Shown here one piece after another: positions 1-7,643 of a stretch of 27,732 bases of DNA. A program made the position numbers and the translations under genes. Each line of letters begins with the position of its first letter. Position 1 is the stretch's first letter. Source of the stretch: an uncultured Lachnospiraceae bacterium (lineage in GTDB: Bacteria > Bacillota > Clostridia > Lachnospirales > Lachnospiraceae). The notes under the pieces are model-generated. The model was not told the DNA's origin. It saw nothing but the letters and a program-made list of their open reading frames with translations, and searched no databases. The DNA lies in NCBI GenBank assembly GCA_910578715.1, contig CAJTRL010000051.1:1-27732 (forward strand), read 5' to 3'.

Positions 1-274
1 AACGTATGCTTTTTAAGTTTTGCACTGAAAAACCCGACATATTAGGAAAAGTCTTTCGTAAATCTTTACTCATTGTTGCAAGAAATGCCTCTCCCCATTT
101 TGCATTTTTCTGCTTGGCAACAATATCTCTGCCTATATCCCAATATAAATCAAGCATCTCATGATTGACCTTAACAGAAGCCTTTATCTGACTATGCTTT
201 ATCCTGTTCTTTATATTCTCTATCCATGATTTATATTCATCATCCACAATAAAGCCAACCTCTCTACCTGCCAC
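1..274 (-). CDS. DUF1016 N-terminal domain protein (YhcG/PDDEXK-type), partial
   Basis: The reading frame runs off the left edge, leaving about 91 N-terminal residues. A GTG start is chosen because a GGAGG ribosome site sits about 8 bases upstream (283-288) and no ATG fits. The visible part carries the hallmarks of the DUF1016 N-terminal domain: a basic helix followed by KASVKVNHEMLDLYWDIGRDI, then a WGEAF...SKDLRKTFP stretch and a GFSVQNL segment. Family members are usually about 330-360 residues long with a C-terminal PD-(D/E)XK nuclease-like domain, which is not visible here. They are common in mobile and defence-rich regions, and their cellular role is poorly established. It follows the TnpV-like gene in the same direction, so it is probably part of the same accessory segment. 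Family assignment is fairly secure; function is not. Confidence 0.8.
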   Translation of the reverse strand, partial: MAGREVGFIVDDEYKSWIENIKNRIKHSQIKASVKVNHEMLDLYWDIGRDIVAKQKNAKWGEAFLATMSKDLRKTFPNMSGFSVQNLKSIR

Positions 275-373
275 TTTTATCTTCCTCCAATCAGTATATC
301 CTATCCCTTGCCTGTATATGTGTTTTCTATTTTACCATATACAAATGATTTTTCTACTTTCTCAGATGAAACA

Positions 374-400
374 GCGACATTAGCTTTGCGCCAATGTCGC
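374..400 (-). terminator. Hairpin downstream of the tnpV-like gene (possible terminator)
   Basis: A perfect 8-bp inverted repeat, GCGACATT (374-381) and AATGTCGC (393-400), is separated by 11 bases and lies just past the stop of the minus-strand tnpV-like gene. Only a short T stretch follows on the minus strand, so termination would be weak. It could instead be a remnant of a mobile-element structure. Confidence 0.45.
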
Positions 401-408
401 CTTCAAAG

Positions 409-774
409 TCAATTAAAAATAAGTTCTGCAAAAATAAGTTCATTTGCCTGTTGTCTGATGCAATTCATAAGTTGTGTCCATTTTATAGAGTTAATTGCCT
501 TTAATTGTTCTGTCATTTCTTGCTTTTGTTTCATTTGTTCTACAACCCGAAGAAACCGTTCTTGTGCCTGTCTGTCAATCTCAGCAAGATATTCATTGAA
601 ATTTCCATTCGTAAGTAAATTAATGTAGGTTAGATAATGCTGTAAAAACCATAAATGCTGCTGACCGAAAAAATCAATTTCAAAATTTGCTATATCTGGC
701 ATTTCAAAATTTGGAATGATATAGTCGTTTTCTTTTCGGTATGTGCCACCGAATTGTTCAAATAACGATTTCAT
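409..774 (-). CDS. tnpV: TnpV-like transposon-encoded protein
   Basis: This 121-residue protein resembles the small TnpV proteins carried by Tn4451-type mobilisable elements and related integrative elements of Clostridia. Recognisable features are the opening MKSLFEQFGGTY, the central LTYINLLTNGNFNEYLAEID and the QAQERFLRVVEQM segment, followed by an EMTEQLKAINSIKW stretch. The length matches family members. The molecular role of TnpV is not established; it is a marker of mobile DNA rather than a known transposase. A GGAGG site lies about 8 bases before the ATG. No serine recombinase or inverted-repeat end is visible, so the element continues beyond the left edge or is degraded. Confidence 0.82.
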   Translation of the reverse strand: MKSLFEQFGGTYRKENDYIIPNFEMPDIANFEIDFFGQQHLWFLQHYLTYINLLTNGNFNEYLAEIDRQAQERFLRVVEQMKQKQEMTEQLKAINSIKWTQLMNCIRQQANELIFAELIFN

Positions 775-854
775 TGTAGTTTCCTCCAGTATATCTAATT
801 ATTCCTACAAATTCATCATAGCCAGCCGTCTTTACAAATTTCCAAAAATGCCAC

Positions 855-881
855 AAAAGGCACTTCCTTATATGAAGTACC
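855..881 (-). terminator. Terminator of proS
   Basis: On the minus strand GGTACTTC and GAAGTGCC pair over 8 bp (one G-T pair) around a 7-base loop, followed by four T. It lies 48 bases past the proS stop. It marks the boundary between the housekeeping genes and the accessory DNA to the left. Confidence 0.65.
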
Positions 882-928
882 CCTTCCGGCCTGCGCTTTT
901 TCTCTCTTTGGCTCGTTGTCCGCGGGAG

Positions 929-2359
929 TTAATATGCCCGGCCCCAATAGACCATCTTTTTCGCGGGCTGCCCGCAGCATACGCATACGTCTGAAATCTG
1001 CTCCTGTTCAAACGGAATACAGCGGCTCGTCACTGCCAGCTCTTCCTTAATCTTTTCTTCGCACTCCTGACTGCCGCACCACATCGCTTTCACAAAACCG
1101 GATTTTTCATCAAACAGCTTTCTAAACTCGTCCATATCTTTTGCCGTATAAGTATGGGCTTCCCTGTGAGTTCTGGCGCGCTCCAGCATTTCCGTCTGCA
1201 TCTTTTCGAGAAGCTCTCCGGCCTTCGCTTCCAGTTCGTCTAACGATACCTCCGTCTTCTCTCCCGTGTCGCGGCGGCAGATAACGCATTTACCGGCTTC
1301 GATATCCTTCGGCCCGATTTCCACACGAAGCGGAATGCCGCGCATTTCCTGTTCCGAAAACTTCCAGCCCGGACTCTTGTCCGCATCATCCACTCTTACA
1401 CGATAATGACCCAGTTTTTCCTTCAGCTCAAAGGCTTTCTCCAGCACGCCTTCTTTCTTCTGCTGAATCGGTATAATCATAATCTGGACAGGAGCTACTC
1501 TCGGCGGCAGCACAAGCCCGGAATTGTCTCCATGTACCATGATAACCGCGCCAATCAGCCGCGTCGTCATGCCCCAGGAAGTCTGATGCACATATTTTAA
1601 CGTATTATCCTTGTCGGTAAACTGCACGCCGAAGGCTTTGGCAAAACCGTCTCCGAAGTTATGGCTCGTCCCGGACTGCAATGCTTTGCCGTCGTGCATC
1701 AGCGCCTCGATTGCATAAGTCGCCACCGCACCAGCGAATTTTTCCTTATCGGTCTTACGGCCTTTTACGACGGGAATCGCCAGCACCTGTTCGCAGAAGT
1801 CCGCATATACATTCAGCATCTGAATGGTTCTCTCCTCTGCCTCCTGTGCCGTCGCATGGGCCGTATGCCCTTCCTGCCACAAAAACTCACGGCTGCGCAG
1901 AAAAGGTCTCGTTTCCTTTTCCCAGCGCACCACGGAACACCACTGATTGCATAACTGCGGCAAATCGCGGTAGGAATGAATCGTATTCTTATAATAATCG
2001 CAGAAGAGCGTCTCCGAAGTAGGTCTGACGCAGAGCCTTTCCTGTAACGGCTGCTGCCCTCCGTGCGTCACCCATGCCACTTCCGGCGCAAAGCCCTCCA
2101 CATGGTCTTTTTCTTTATTTAACAGGCTTTCCGGGATAAACATCGGTAAATATACATTCTGCACCCCCGTCGCCTTGAACATCGCGTCTAACTGCTGCTG
2201 AATCAGCTCCCAAATCGCATAACCTGCCGGGCGCAGCACCATACAGCCCTTAACGCTCGTGTAGTCGATGAGCTCCGCCTTTTTCACTACATCCGTGTAC
2301 CACTGGGCAAAATCTTCTTCCATTGATGTAATCGCTTCTACTAATTTTTTTTCTGCCAT
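929..2359 (-). CDS. proS: Proline--tRNA ligase (archaeal/eukaryotic-like type)
   Basis: Charges tRNA-Pro with proline in the cytosol. The 476-residue protein is the short, class II type without the INS editing domain found in the E. coli enzyme. Motif 1 lies in LRPAGYAIWELIQQQ, motif 2 in RWEKETRPFLRSREFLWQEG, motif 3 in GDNSGLVLPPRVAP, followed by the anticodon-binding domain. The C-terminal domain has cysteines in MWCGSQEC and VCVCCG and ends in a tyrosine, as in the Thermus-type enzyme. Two start codons are possible. The ATG at 2371 is only one base from the GGAG site, so the ATG at 2359 giving MAEKKLVEAI is preferred. It has its own promoter and terminator and appears to be a single-gene unit. 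Confidence 0.97.
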   Translation of the reverse strand: MAEKKLVEAITSMEEDFAQWYTDVVKKAELIDYTSVKGCMVLRPAGYAIWELIQQQLDAMFKATGVQNVYLPMFIPESLLNKEKDHVEGFAPEVAWVTHGGQQPLQERLCVRPTSETLFCDYYKNTIHSYRDLPQLCNQWCSVVRWEKETRPFLRSREFLWQEGHTAHATAQEAEERTIQMLNVYADFCEQVLAIPVVKGRKTDKEKFAGAVATYAIEALMHDGKALQSGTSHNFGDGFAKAFGVQFTDKDNTLKYVHQTSWGMTTRLIGAVIMVHGDNSGLVLPPRVAPVQIMIIPIQQKKEGVLEKAFELKEKLGHYRVRVDDADKSPGWKFSEQEMRGIPLRVEIGPKDIEAGKCVICRRDTGEKTEVSLDELEAKAGELLEKMQTEMLERARTHREAHTYTAKDMDEFRKLFDEKSGFVKAMWCGSQECEEKIKEELAVTSRCIPFEQEQISDVCVCCGQPAKKMVYWGRAY

Positions 2360-2416
2360 CTCTATAACCATGCTCCTTTCTTAGCGCGCGTCGTAAAATA
2401 TGTCGGAATTTCTTTG

Positions 2417-2445
2417 ATTCTAAAAGAAGAAAAACCGTTTGTCAA
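2417..2445 (-). promoter_or_regulatory. Sigma-A promoter of proS, overlapping the upstream stop codon
   Basis: On the minus strand a perfect -35 box TTGACA (2440-2445) is followed after 17 bases by the -10 box TAGAAT (2417-2422). The -35 box contains the TGA stop codon of the upstream membrane protein gene. No T-box leader is visible between this promoter and proS. Confidence 0.8.
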
Positions 2446-4034
2446 CTGTTTCTTCTGATTCCCTCCCCGATTCCAAGTATCATAAAAATAAACGGCACGT
2501 TCAGCACATGTTGAAAACTGACCATATTATGTACCGTATACGTCAAAACTGCGGCGGCGCACCAATACAAATCCGGCCTGACTTCCGCTTTTTTCAGAAA
2601 GCGGCCAAACGCTGCGCCAAATATTCCAATGAAGCAGAAAAGGCCCAGAATGCCCTGATTTATTAACACCGTAAGCCATTCGTTATGCGCATTCGTCAGC
2701 CTGGAACTGCCGAACTGTGAAAATGCCCGCTCCGCCAGCTCCGGTATGCTGTACAAGTATGCCGCAAAACAATCCGGCCCCACCCCGGCCAGCTTTTGCA
2801 GAGGCGTCATACTCCGCCATGCAAGCACGCCGTCCGTCCAGGTAGCTCCCCGGTAATTGGCCCAGGTGTCCTGAAAAACGAGAAACGGAACCTCCGAAAG
2901 CCCGAAAACGCCGCCCGGTTTACAGGTATTGACAACAAGCAGCATCACAAACGCCGCCGCTGCCAGAAATAACAGAAAAAACACTGCCCCGCGCAGTTTT
3001 TTCCACTGCGCAATCTGAAACCCTTTCCGCCCTGTCAGGACCCGGAAAAACAAGTAAAAAATCACAACTGCCATTCCCAGATAAAGCGTCAGACCCGTAT
3101 CCGTCAGCACAACCCCCGGACCGCTTTCATAATTTATTGCGAGTCCCGGCACATACCGCAGCAGTCTGGCCGTCTGACAGGAAAGCAGAAACAGAATGCA
3201 CAGCTCCAAAAATCGGCACATTCTCCGATTATCCCGGAAGGACAGCGCGAACAGAAACAAAAACATCCCGGCAAGCGCCAGATATGCGCTGCTGCTGCCC
3301 TGTAAAACGCCGATGATAAACCCGGTCACTACATAGAGCCCGGCCGCCGCCCGCTGCCAGCCGCTTCGGCCAAGCCAGTACCAGGCGGCTCCAATCGGCA
3401 GAAAAACAGACCAGTACCCGCTGAACCAGTTAATATTTCCGAGCGTGGAAATATAAATCGCCATCTTTTTGCTCCCGCCCAGACCGAACAAATACACAGA
3501 ATACCTGTTCAAAATTCCCAGCAAAAACACCAGCCCGGAGCCGAGCAGCATCGCATAGAGCTTTTTATCATTCCACCGGAAGTACCTGGAAAAGAAAAAA
3601 TAGATGCCGACAAATAGCAGCTGGCTGAGCAGCCCCATATACCAGCCTTCCGCTCCCAGAAAAGCCTCTTCCCGAAAGGGCGTGCCCGCATAGGAAAGGA
3701 GGAGCACAAAAAGATAACCGTACACAAACCAGTCCGTTCCCGATAAACGCTTGTAAAATGCCGTAATGGACAGACTTTTTCTTTTCAGAAGCAAAATACA
3801 GGCCGTCAGGCATAATAATAACAGAACCGTTACCAGCGTAACTTTCCGGAAAAAGAAATATTTGTCGTCTCCGATTTCCCGGTAACCGTTTTTCATATAG
3901 AGAGGATACAAGAGCATCATCACAAGAAAATAAGCCGTCAAAATGCTGTTTCCGATTTCGGCGGCAATTTCCTGAAATTGCAATCCCTGGCCGTCCGCAC
4001 TGCCCGGCCCTTTTTTCTCCTGTTTTTCCGACAT
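2442..4034 (-). CDS. O-antigen ligase/polymerase-family membrane protein (Wzy/WaaL-like)
   Basis: A 530-residue integral membrane protein with about ten to twelve hydrophobic segments after a short charged N-terminus. Near the C-terminus, SRLTNAHNEWLTVLINQGILG matches the conserved region of the Wzy_C / O-antigen ligase family, where the histidine and neighbouring residues are functionally important. A long extracytoplasmic loop precedes it (around VNTCKPGG to AYLYSIPEL), also typical. Such proteins polymerise or transfer undecaprenyl-linked glycans on the outer face of the membrane. No glycosyltransferases, flippase or other polysaccharide genes are nearby, so the substrate cannot be deduced; a cell-surface glycan is a reasonable inference. 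The ribosome site is weak (GGAAAAG). The gene has its own good promoter, and its stop overlaps the proS -35 box. Confidence 0.85.
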   Translation of the reverse strand: MSEKQEKKGPGSADGQGLQFQEIAAEIGNSILTAYFLVMMLLYPLYMKNGYREIGDDKYFFFRKVTLVTVLLLLCLTACILLLKRKSLSITAFYKRLSGTDWFVYGYLFVLLLSYAGTPFREEAFLGAEGWYMGLLSQLLFVGIYFFFSRYFRWNDKKLYAMLLGSGLVFLLGILNRYSVYLFGLGGSKKMAIYISTLGNINWFSGYWSVFLPIGAAWYWLGRSGWQRAAAGLYVVTGFIIGVLQGSSSAYLALAGMFLFLFALSFRDNRRMCRFLELCILFLLSCQTARLLRYVPGLAINYESGPGVVLTDTGLTLYLGMAVVIFYLFFRVLTGRKGFQIAQWKKLRGAVFFLLFLAAAAFVMLLVVNTCKPGGVFGLSEVPFLVFQDTWANYRGATWTDGVLAWRSMTPLQKLAGVGPDCFAAYLYSIPELAERAFSQFGSSRLTNAHNEWLTVLINQGILGLFCFIGIFGAAFGRFLKKAEVRPDLYWCAAAVLTYTVHNMVSFQHVLNVPFIFMILGIGEGIRRNS

Positions 4035-4087
4035 GACTTTTCCAACTATACGGTATCTATGTATACCTTTCCGTTTTTTCTGCTCTT

Positions 4088-4116
4088 ATTATAAGGCGGA
4101 GCATGTTTTTCGTCAA
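4088..4116 (-). promoter_or_regulatory. Sigma-A promoter of the O-antigen ligase-like gene
   Basis: On the minus strand TTGACG (4111-4116) and TATAAT (4088-4093) are spaced by exactly 17 bases, about 55 bases before the ATG. This is a near-consensus promoter. Confidence 0.8.
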
Positions 4117-4199
4117 ATTATCCGGTGTACGGGATTTCATTTTTCCGAATTATACTTCAGGCCTTCTTCTATTTGTGCTTTCTTCTGTCTGCTCTGTTT

Positions 4200-5252
4200 T
4201 TATGCTTTATTCAGTTCATATATCACAATCAGGGCCAGCGGCCCTTCTATAATGCCGGCCACGCCGAACAGCCGGATTCCCGCATAGATTGCCAACAGCA
4301 TTAAAACCGGCGCAATGCCGAGCCGCTCACCAATCAGTTTTGGCTCCAGAAATTCCCGGATGACAATACAGGCGATATAAAGCAGTATGCAGACCGCCAT
4401 CCGCAGATAATGTCCGTTCAAAAGCTGCCATAAAGCCATAGGCACGAGCACCACGCCCGTCCCGATAAACGGAAGCACATCCAGACATCCGGCCAGAATC
4501 CCCCAGAAAATGCCCCAGTGGATTCCCGTCGCCCACAAAACGGCGCTCCCGAATACCGCTATAATCAGCAGAATAACCCCTTGTGCTTTCAAAAAAGTAA
4601 TAATATAATTCAGCACGCCTTCCAGCGCTTTCCAGACAAAAGACATGTCCTCCGATGTTTTCAGCCATTGCCAGAACACCGCATAATCTTTTTCCAGAAG
4701 AACCGCCGCCACAAGGGTAACAAAAAGAAAAGCCACCGCTCCGAGGATTCCTTTGACACAGGTATAGGAAGAGGACAACATCCGGGGAATGACCTGTACC
4801 TGAACATTTTCCATAATGACCGTCATCTTCTCCACTACAAAATTTTCGATTTCATAGCCCTTCCAGCCGAATCTTCCGTCCAGACTGTAACAGCATTCAT
4901 GCAGAAAAATCTGTAAACGCCGATATGCCATTTCAATAAACGTCGTAATTTTTTCCATCTGCATACTGCTGCTGTACCCAAGAATCCACAAAATGACGGC
5001 AAGAAAAATCAGGCAAAGAAGCAGGACTCCGGCCGCCAGAAACTTCTTTTTCATCGGAATTTTTTTCTGTATACGCGAAAGCAGCGGATAGAACAGCCTA
5101 ATCAGCAGAAACGCCACACAAAACGGCGCTACAAGCGGAAAAAGAAACCGAAAAAAAAGATAAACCAATAAAGTAACAATACTGCACTTTATCAGTTTAT
5201 TCCTTCTAAAAATCGAAAAATTTAATTCTCTTTCTTTTTCCTCCATACTCAT
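4200..5252 (-). CDS. ytvI: AI-2E-family permease, YtvI-like sporulation membrane protein
   Basis: A 350-residue membrane protein of the AI-2E/PerM family. It has about seven hydrophobic segments: an N-terminal pair, a cytoplasmic or extracytoplasmic middle region (about residues 90-160), and a C-terminal bundle. The C-terminal bundle contains DVLPFIGTGVVLVPMALWQL, then a REFLEPKLIGERLGIAP motif and a GVAGIIEGPLALIVI ending, which closely fits the YtvI sporulation subgroup. The family includes exporters of varied solutes; the substrate of YtvI is unknown. The start is ambiguous: ATGs at 5258, 5252 and 5246 are all in frame. The AAAGG site fits 5252 best. No clear terminator or strong promoter was seen around it. 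Family confident; the ytvI label less so. Confidence 0.82.
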   Translation of the reverse strand: MSMEEKERELNFSIFRRNKLIKCSIVTLLVYLFFRFLFPLVAPFCVAFLLIRLFYPLLSRIQKKIPMKKKFLAAGVLLLCLIFLAVILWILGYSSSMQMEKITTFIEMAYRRLQIFLHECCYSLDGRFGWKGYEIENFVVEKMTVIMENVQVQVIPRMLSSSYTCVKGILGAVAFLFVTLVAAVLLEKDYAVFWQWLKTSEDMSFVWKALEGVLNYIITFLKAQGVILLIIAVFGSAVLWATGIHWGIFWGILAGCLDVLPFIGTGVVLVPMALWQLLNGHYLRMAVCILLYIACIVIREFLEPKLIGERLGIAPVLMLLAIYAGIRLFGVAGIIEGPLALIVIYELNKA

Positions 5253-5384
5253 CCCCATACCTTTCTCTGAGCCCGCATTTGTGTCCGACGCCGGAAGCGT
5301 CCTTATGGCAGATTTGCTCTTTTGCCCGAAGTTTGTCCGTTGTATGGAATTAGTATGGAATATTTACAAAAATTTATCAGAAAT

Positions 5385-6161
5385 CTATATTGAAAAATTT
5401 TGGAAAACAACACCTTCCGGTTTTCTTTGAAAAGACAATTTTTCTCCCGTCGCCGGATGTTCAAATTCGAGTCTGTACGCACACAGGGCAGCCTGTTTTA
5501 TTCCTAACGCTCCTGACAATTCTTTTGTCCGTTCGCCGGCATACTTAAAATCCCCCAGAAGCCCCATTCCCGCATGGCTCATCTGCACCCGAATCTGGTG
5601 ATGTCTCCCGGTAATCAGCCGAACCCTCACAAGGGCAACGGACGGCGGATTTTTTTCTCCAAAAGATTCCGTTTGAAAAGTTTCCAAAGAAAGTTCTTTT
5701 TTCTCCACAACCGCGTATTCCAGCACGGCTTTTCTGGCTCCCTTTGTATCGGAAGATACGATACGAGACAGATTTGTCCGGTTATCCTTGCACAGATAGT
5801 CCGTCAGCCTCTTCCAGCAAACGCTGTCCGGCCCGGCCTCTGGCTCTAATGCCGGATTCGGCACCACCTCTGCATCCGGCCTGATATCCGCGGCCACCGC
5901 ATAATAATATTTTTTCATACGATTTTCGACAATCTGACGGCTCAGCCCGGCGGCTGCATTCTGATTCAGGGCAAAAACAAGAATCCCCTCCACCGGCTGG
6001 TCAAGGCGGTGCACACAGCCGACATATTTTCCGGCAAGGTAGTTTGTCACCTCGCTGACCATGTCGCGCTGGCCGATTTTCGCGGTCTGCGTCGCAATGC
6101 CCGCGGGTTTATAGCATACGATGATGTCGTTGTCTTCATATAGAATATGTTCTTTGGTCAT
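5385..6161 (-). CDS. RluA-family RNA pseudouridine synthase
   Basis: A 258-residue enzyme that converts uridine to pseudouridine in RNA, probably rRNA. It shows the family start (YEDNDIIVCYKPAGI), the catalytic-aspartate motif HRLDQPVEGILVFA, and the C-terminal TGRHHQIRVQMSHAGMGLLGD motif. There is no N-terminal S4 domain, so it belongs to the short RluA-like group; the exact target base is not predictable. Its ATG overlaps the TGA of the HEPN gene as ATGA (6158-6161) and no independent ribosome site is evident, so translation is probably coupled to the HEPN gene. Being the last gene of an MNT-HEPN-RluA group is unusual. Confidence 0.93.
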   Translation of the reverse strand: MTKEHILYEDNDIIVCYKPAGIATQTAKIGQRDMVSEVTNYLAGKYVGCVHRLDQPVEGILVFALNQNAAAGLSRQIVENRMKKYYYAVAADIRPDAEVVPNPALEPEAGPDSVCWKRLTDYLCKDNRTNLSRIVSSDTKGARKAVLEYAVVEKKELSLETFQTESFGEKNPPSVALVRVRLITGRHHQIRVQMSHAGMGLLGDFKYAGERTKELSGALGIKQAALCAYRLEFEHPATGEKLSFQRKPEGVVFQNFSI

Positions 6162-6559
6162 GTGTCCTCTTGTGGCTGCAAATAGCGCTTCATTATATCA
6201 TAAAACTCTACTGCTCTTTCATATTGCTCTCTCGCATCTTCCTGTGAAACAAGGAAAAAATCCGCATAATCCGTATTATTCCGAATCTGAAATGCCTGGC
6301 TTATATATTTTGAATACTTTTTATCCAGTTTCCCCGTCTTAATATATTCCTTTTGAAAATAAGAAATAACTCCCGCATGTTTGGAATAATCCACTCCATT
6401 TAATGCCAGCAATGCCCTGACGCTTGCAAACATTGCATAATAAGAACGGCCCACCGAATCTTTATATCGATTATGCTCTAACAGTATTTTGGCAGAATCT
6501 AAGTGTTCTTTCGCGGCTTCTAAACGATACTGCATTAGTTCCAGACAAATATCAGGCAA
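6158..6559 (-). CDS. HEPN-domain protein, partner of an MNT nucleotidyltransferase
   Basis: A 133-residue, all-helical HEPN-domain protein. Diagnostic stretches are the N-terminal YRLEAAKEHLDSAKILLEHN helix, the GRSYYAMFASVRALL helix, a conserved SKHAG segment and a C-terminal QIRNNTDYADF region. In HepT-type toxins the ribonuclease motif is R-x4-6-H. Here the arginine (about residue 93) is followed by NNTDY and no histidine in the expected place, as in the large HEPN subgroup with R-x-x-x-DY. RNase activity therefore cannot be assumed. It starts inside the last codons of the MNT gene (8-base overlap), and its own stop overlaps the RluA start. This pairing is the classic MNT-HEPN toxin-antitoxin arrangement. 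Confidence 0.88.
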   Translation of the reverse strand: MPDICLELMQYRLEAAKEHLDSAKILLEHNRYKDSVGRSYYAMFASVRALLALNGVDYSKHAGVISYFQKEYIKTGKLDKKYSKYISQAFQIRNNTDYADFFLVSQEDAREQYERAVEFYDIMKRYLQPQEDT

Positions 6560-6893
6560 TCACTTCAACTCCTTCATTAATAATATTCCTGTAATAAGGC
6601 AAATCATTACGGTATTTTTGAAACTCTTCATAAGGGATTACCGTAGTCGAAAGAATCGTTTCATACTCTAACTCCAAATCGGCTGTATGATTCCACACCT
6701 TTTTTAGCTGCTGCTGCAGTTCTTCCCGATTCCCATGTACGATTGCCACAATATCTATATCTGATTCATTATTATAATCACCGCGTGCATAAGAACCATA
6801 CAAAATAACCTTAATAAGTTTTTCTCCGTATACCATTTGGTAAATTTCTGCAATTTTTTTAATAATGCCGTCCAGCTCGTTTGATGTGCACAT
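6552..6893 (-). CDS. MNT-domain minimal nucleotidyltransferase (antitoxin-like)
   Basis: A 113-residue minimal nucleotidyltransferase. The catalytic motif GS-x10-DxD is complete: G33-S34, then D45-I46-D47 in LYGSYARGDYNNESDIDI. In studied MNT-HEPN modules the MNT protein neutralises the HEPN toxin by AMPylating a tyrosine near the HEPN active site. Whether that holds here is inference, especially since the HEPN partner lacks the usual histidine. A GAAAGGA site lies 5-6 bases before the ATG. The gene begins 54 bases after the response regulator stop, so it may be read from the same transcript as the two-component genes. Confidence 0.9.
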   Translation of the reverse strand: MCTSNELDGIIKKIAEIYQMVYGEKLIKVILYGSYARGDYNNESDIDIVAIVHGNREELQQQLKKVWNHTADLELEYETILSTTVIPYEEFQKYRNDLPYYRNIINEGVEVIA

Positions 6894-6947
6894 GGTTTTC
6901 CTTTCTTCTGCGCTTGTTTTTCCGCGAAACTCGCAAACCCGCGCTCA

Positions 6948-7637
6948 TTATATCTTAAACCGGTAGCCTACACCCCAGATGGTCTCGATGTATTGCGGCT
7001 TTGTCGTGTCAAACTCTATTTTTTCCCGGATTTTCTTGATATGCACCGTGACGGTCGCAATATCTCCGATGGAATCCATATCCCAGATTTCCCGGAAAAG
7101 CTCTTCTTTCGTATAGACATGGTTCGGATTTTCCGCCAGAAATGTCAGAAGGTCAAATTCCTTCGTCGTGAAAATCTTTTCTTCTCCGTCCAGGTAAACA
7201 CGCCTTGCGGTTTTATCGATTTTCAGTCCCCTGATTTCAATGATATCGTTTACTTTCTGATTACTGCCCACCAGTCTGTCGTAACGCGACATATGGGCCT
7301 TGACTCTGGCCACCAGCTCGGAAGGGCTGAAAGGTTTTGTCATATAATCATCGGCGCCGAGCCCGAGCCCCCTGATTTTGTCGATGTCGTCTTTTTTGGC
7401 GGACACCATAATTATCGGAATGTTTTTTTCTTCGCGAATGCTCTTGCATACCTCGAATCCGTCCATCCCGGGCAGCATCAAATCCAGAATCACCAAATCG
7501 AACTCTTCCGACATGGCTCTTTTTAATCCCGCATCTCCCGTATTCTCGATTTCCACCTCAAAATCGCTCAGTTCCAGATAGTCCTTTTCCAAATCCGCTA
7601 TGGCTTCTTCGTCTTCAATTATCAAAATTCTGCTCAT
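6948..7637 (-). CDS. OmpR/PhoB-family response regulator
   Basis: A 229-residue DNA-binding response regulator. The receiver domain (residues 1-about 120) has the acidic pocket E8-D9, the phospho-acceptor D52 in LVILDLMLPGMDGF, S79 and K101 in DDYMTKPFSPSEL. A winged-helix effector domain follows (about 130-229), with FTTKEFDLLTFLAENPNHVYTKEEL and the terminal TIWGVGYRFKI. It follows the sensor kinase gene by six bases on the same strand, so the two form a kinase-first operon. The regulated genes are not evident; no matching direct repeats were recognised in the window. Confidence 0.96.
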   Translation of the reverse strand: MSRILIIEDEEAIADLEKDYLELSDFEVEIENTGDAGLKRAMSEEFDLVILDLMLPGMDGFEVCKSIREEKNIPIIMVSAKKDDIDKIRGLGLGADDYMTKPFSPSELVARVKAHMSRYDRLVGSNQKVNDIIEIRGLKIDKTARRVYLDGEEKIFTTKEFDLLTFLAENPNHVYTKEELFREIWDMDSIGDIATVTVHIKKIREKIEFDTTKPQYIETIWGVGYRFKI

Positions 7638-7643
7638 AACTTG

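Noticed and set aside
2360..2441. T-box leader for proS
   Set aside because: The interval from promoter to start codon is only about 50 bases, too short for a T-box, and no specifier stem was seen.
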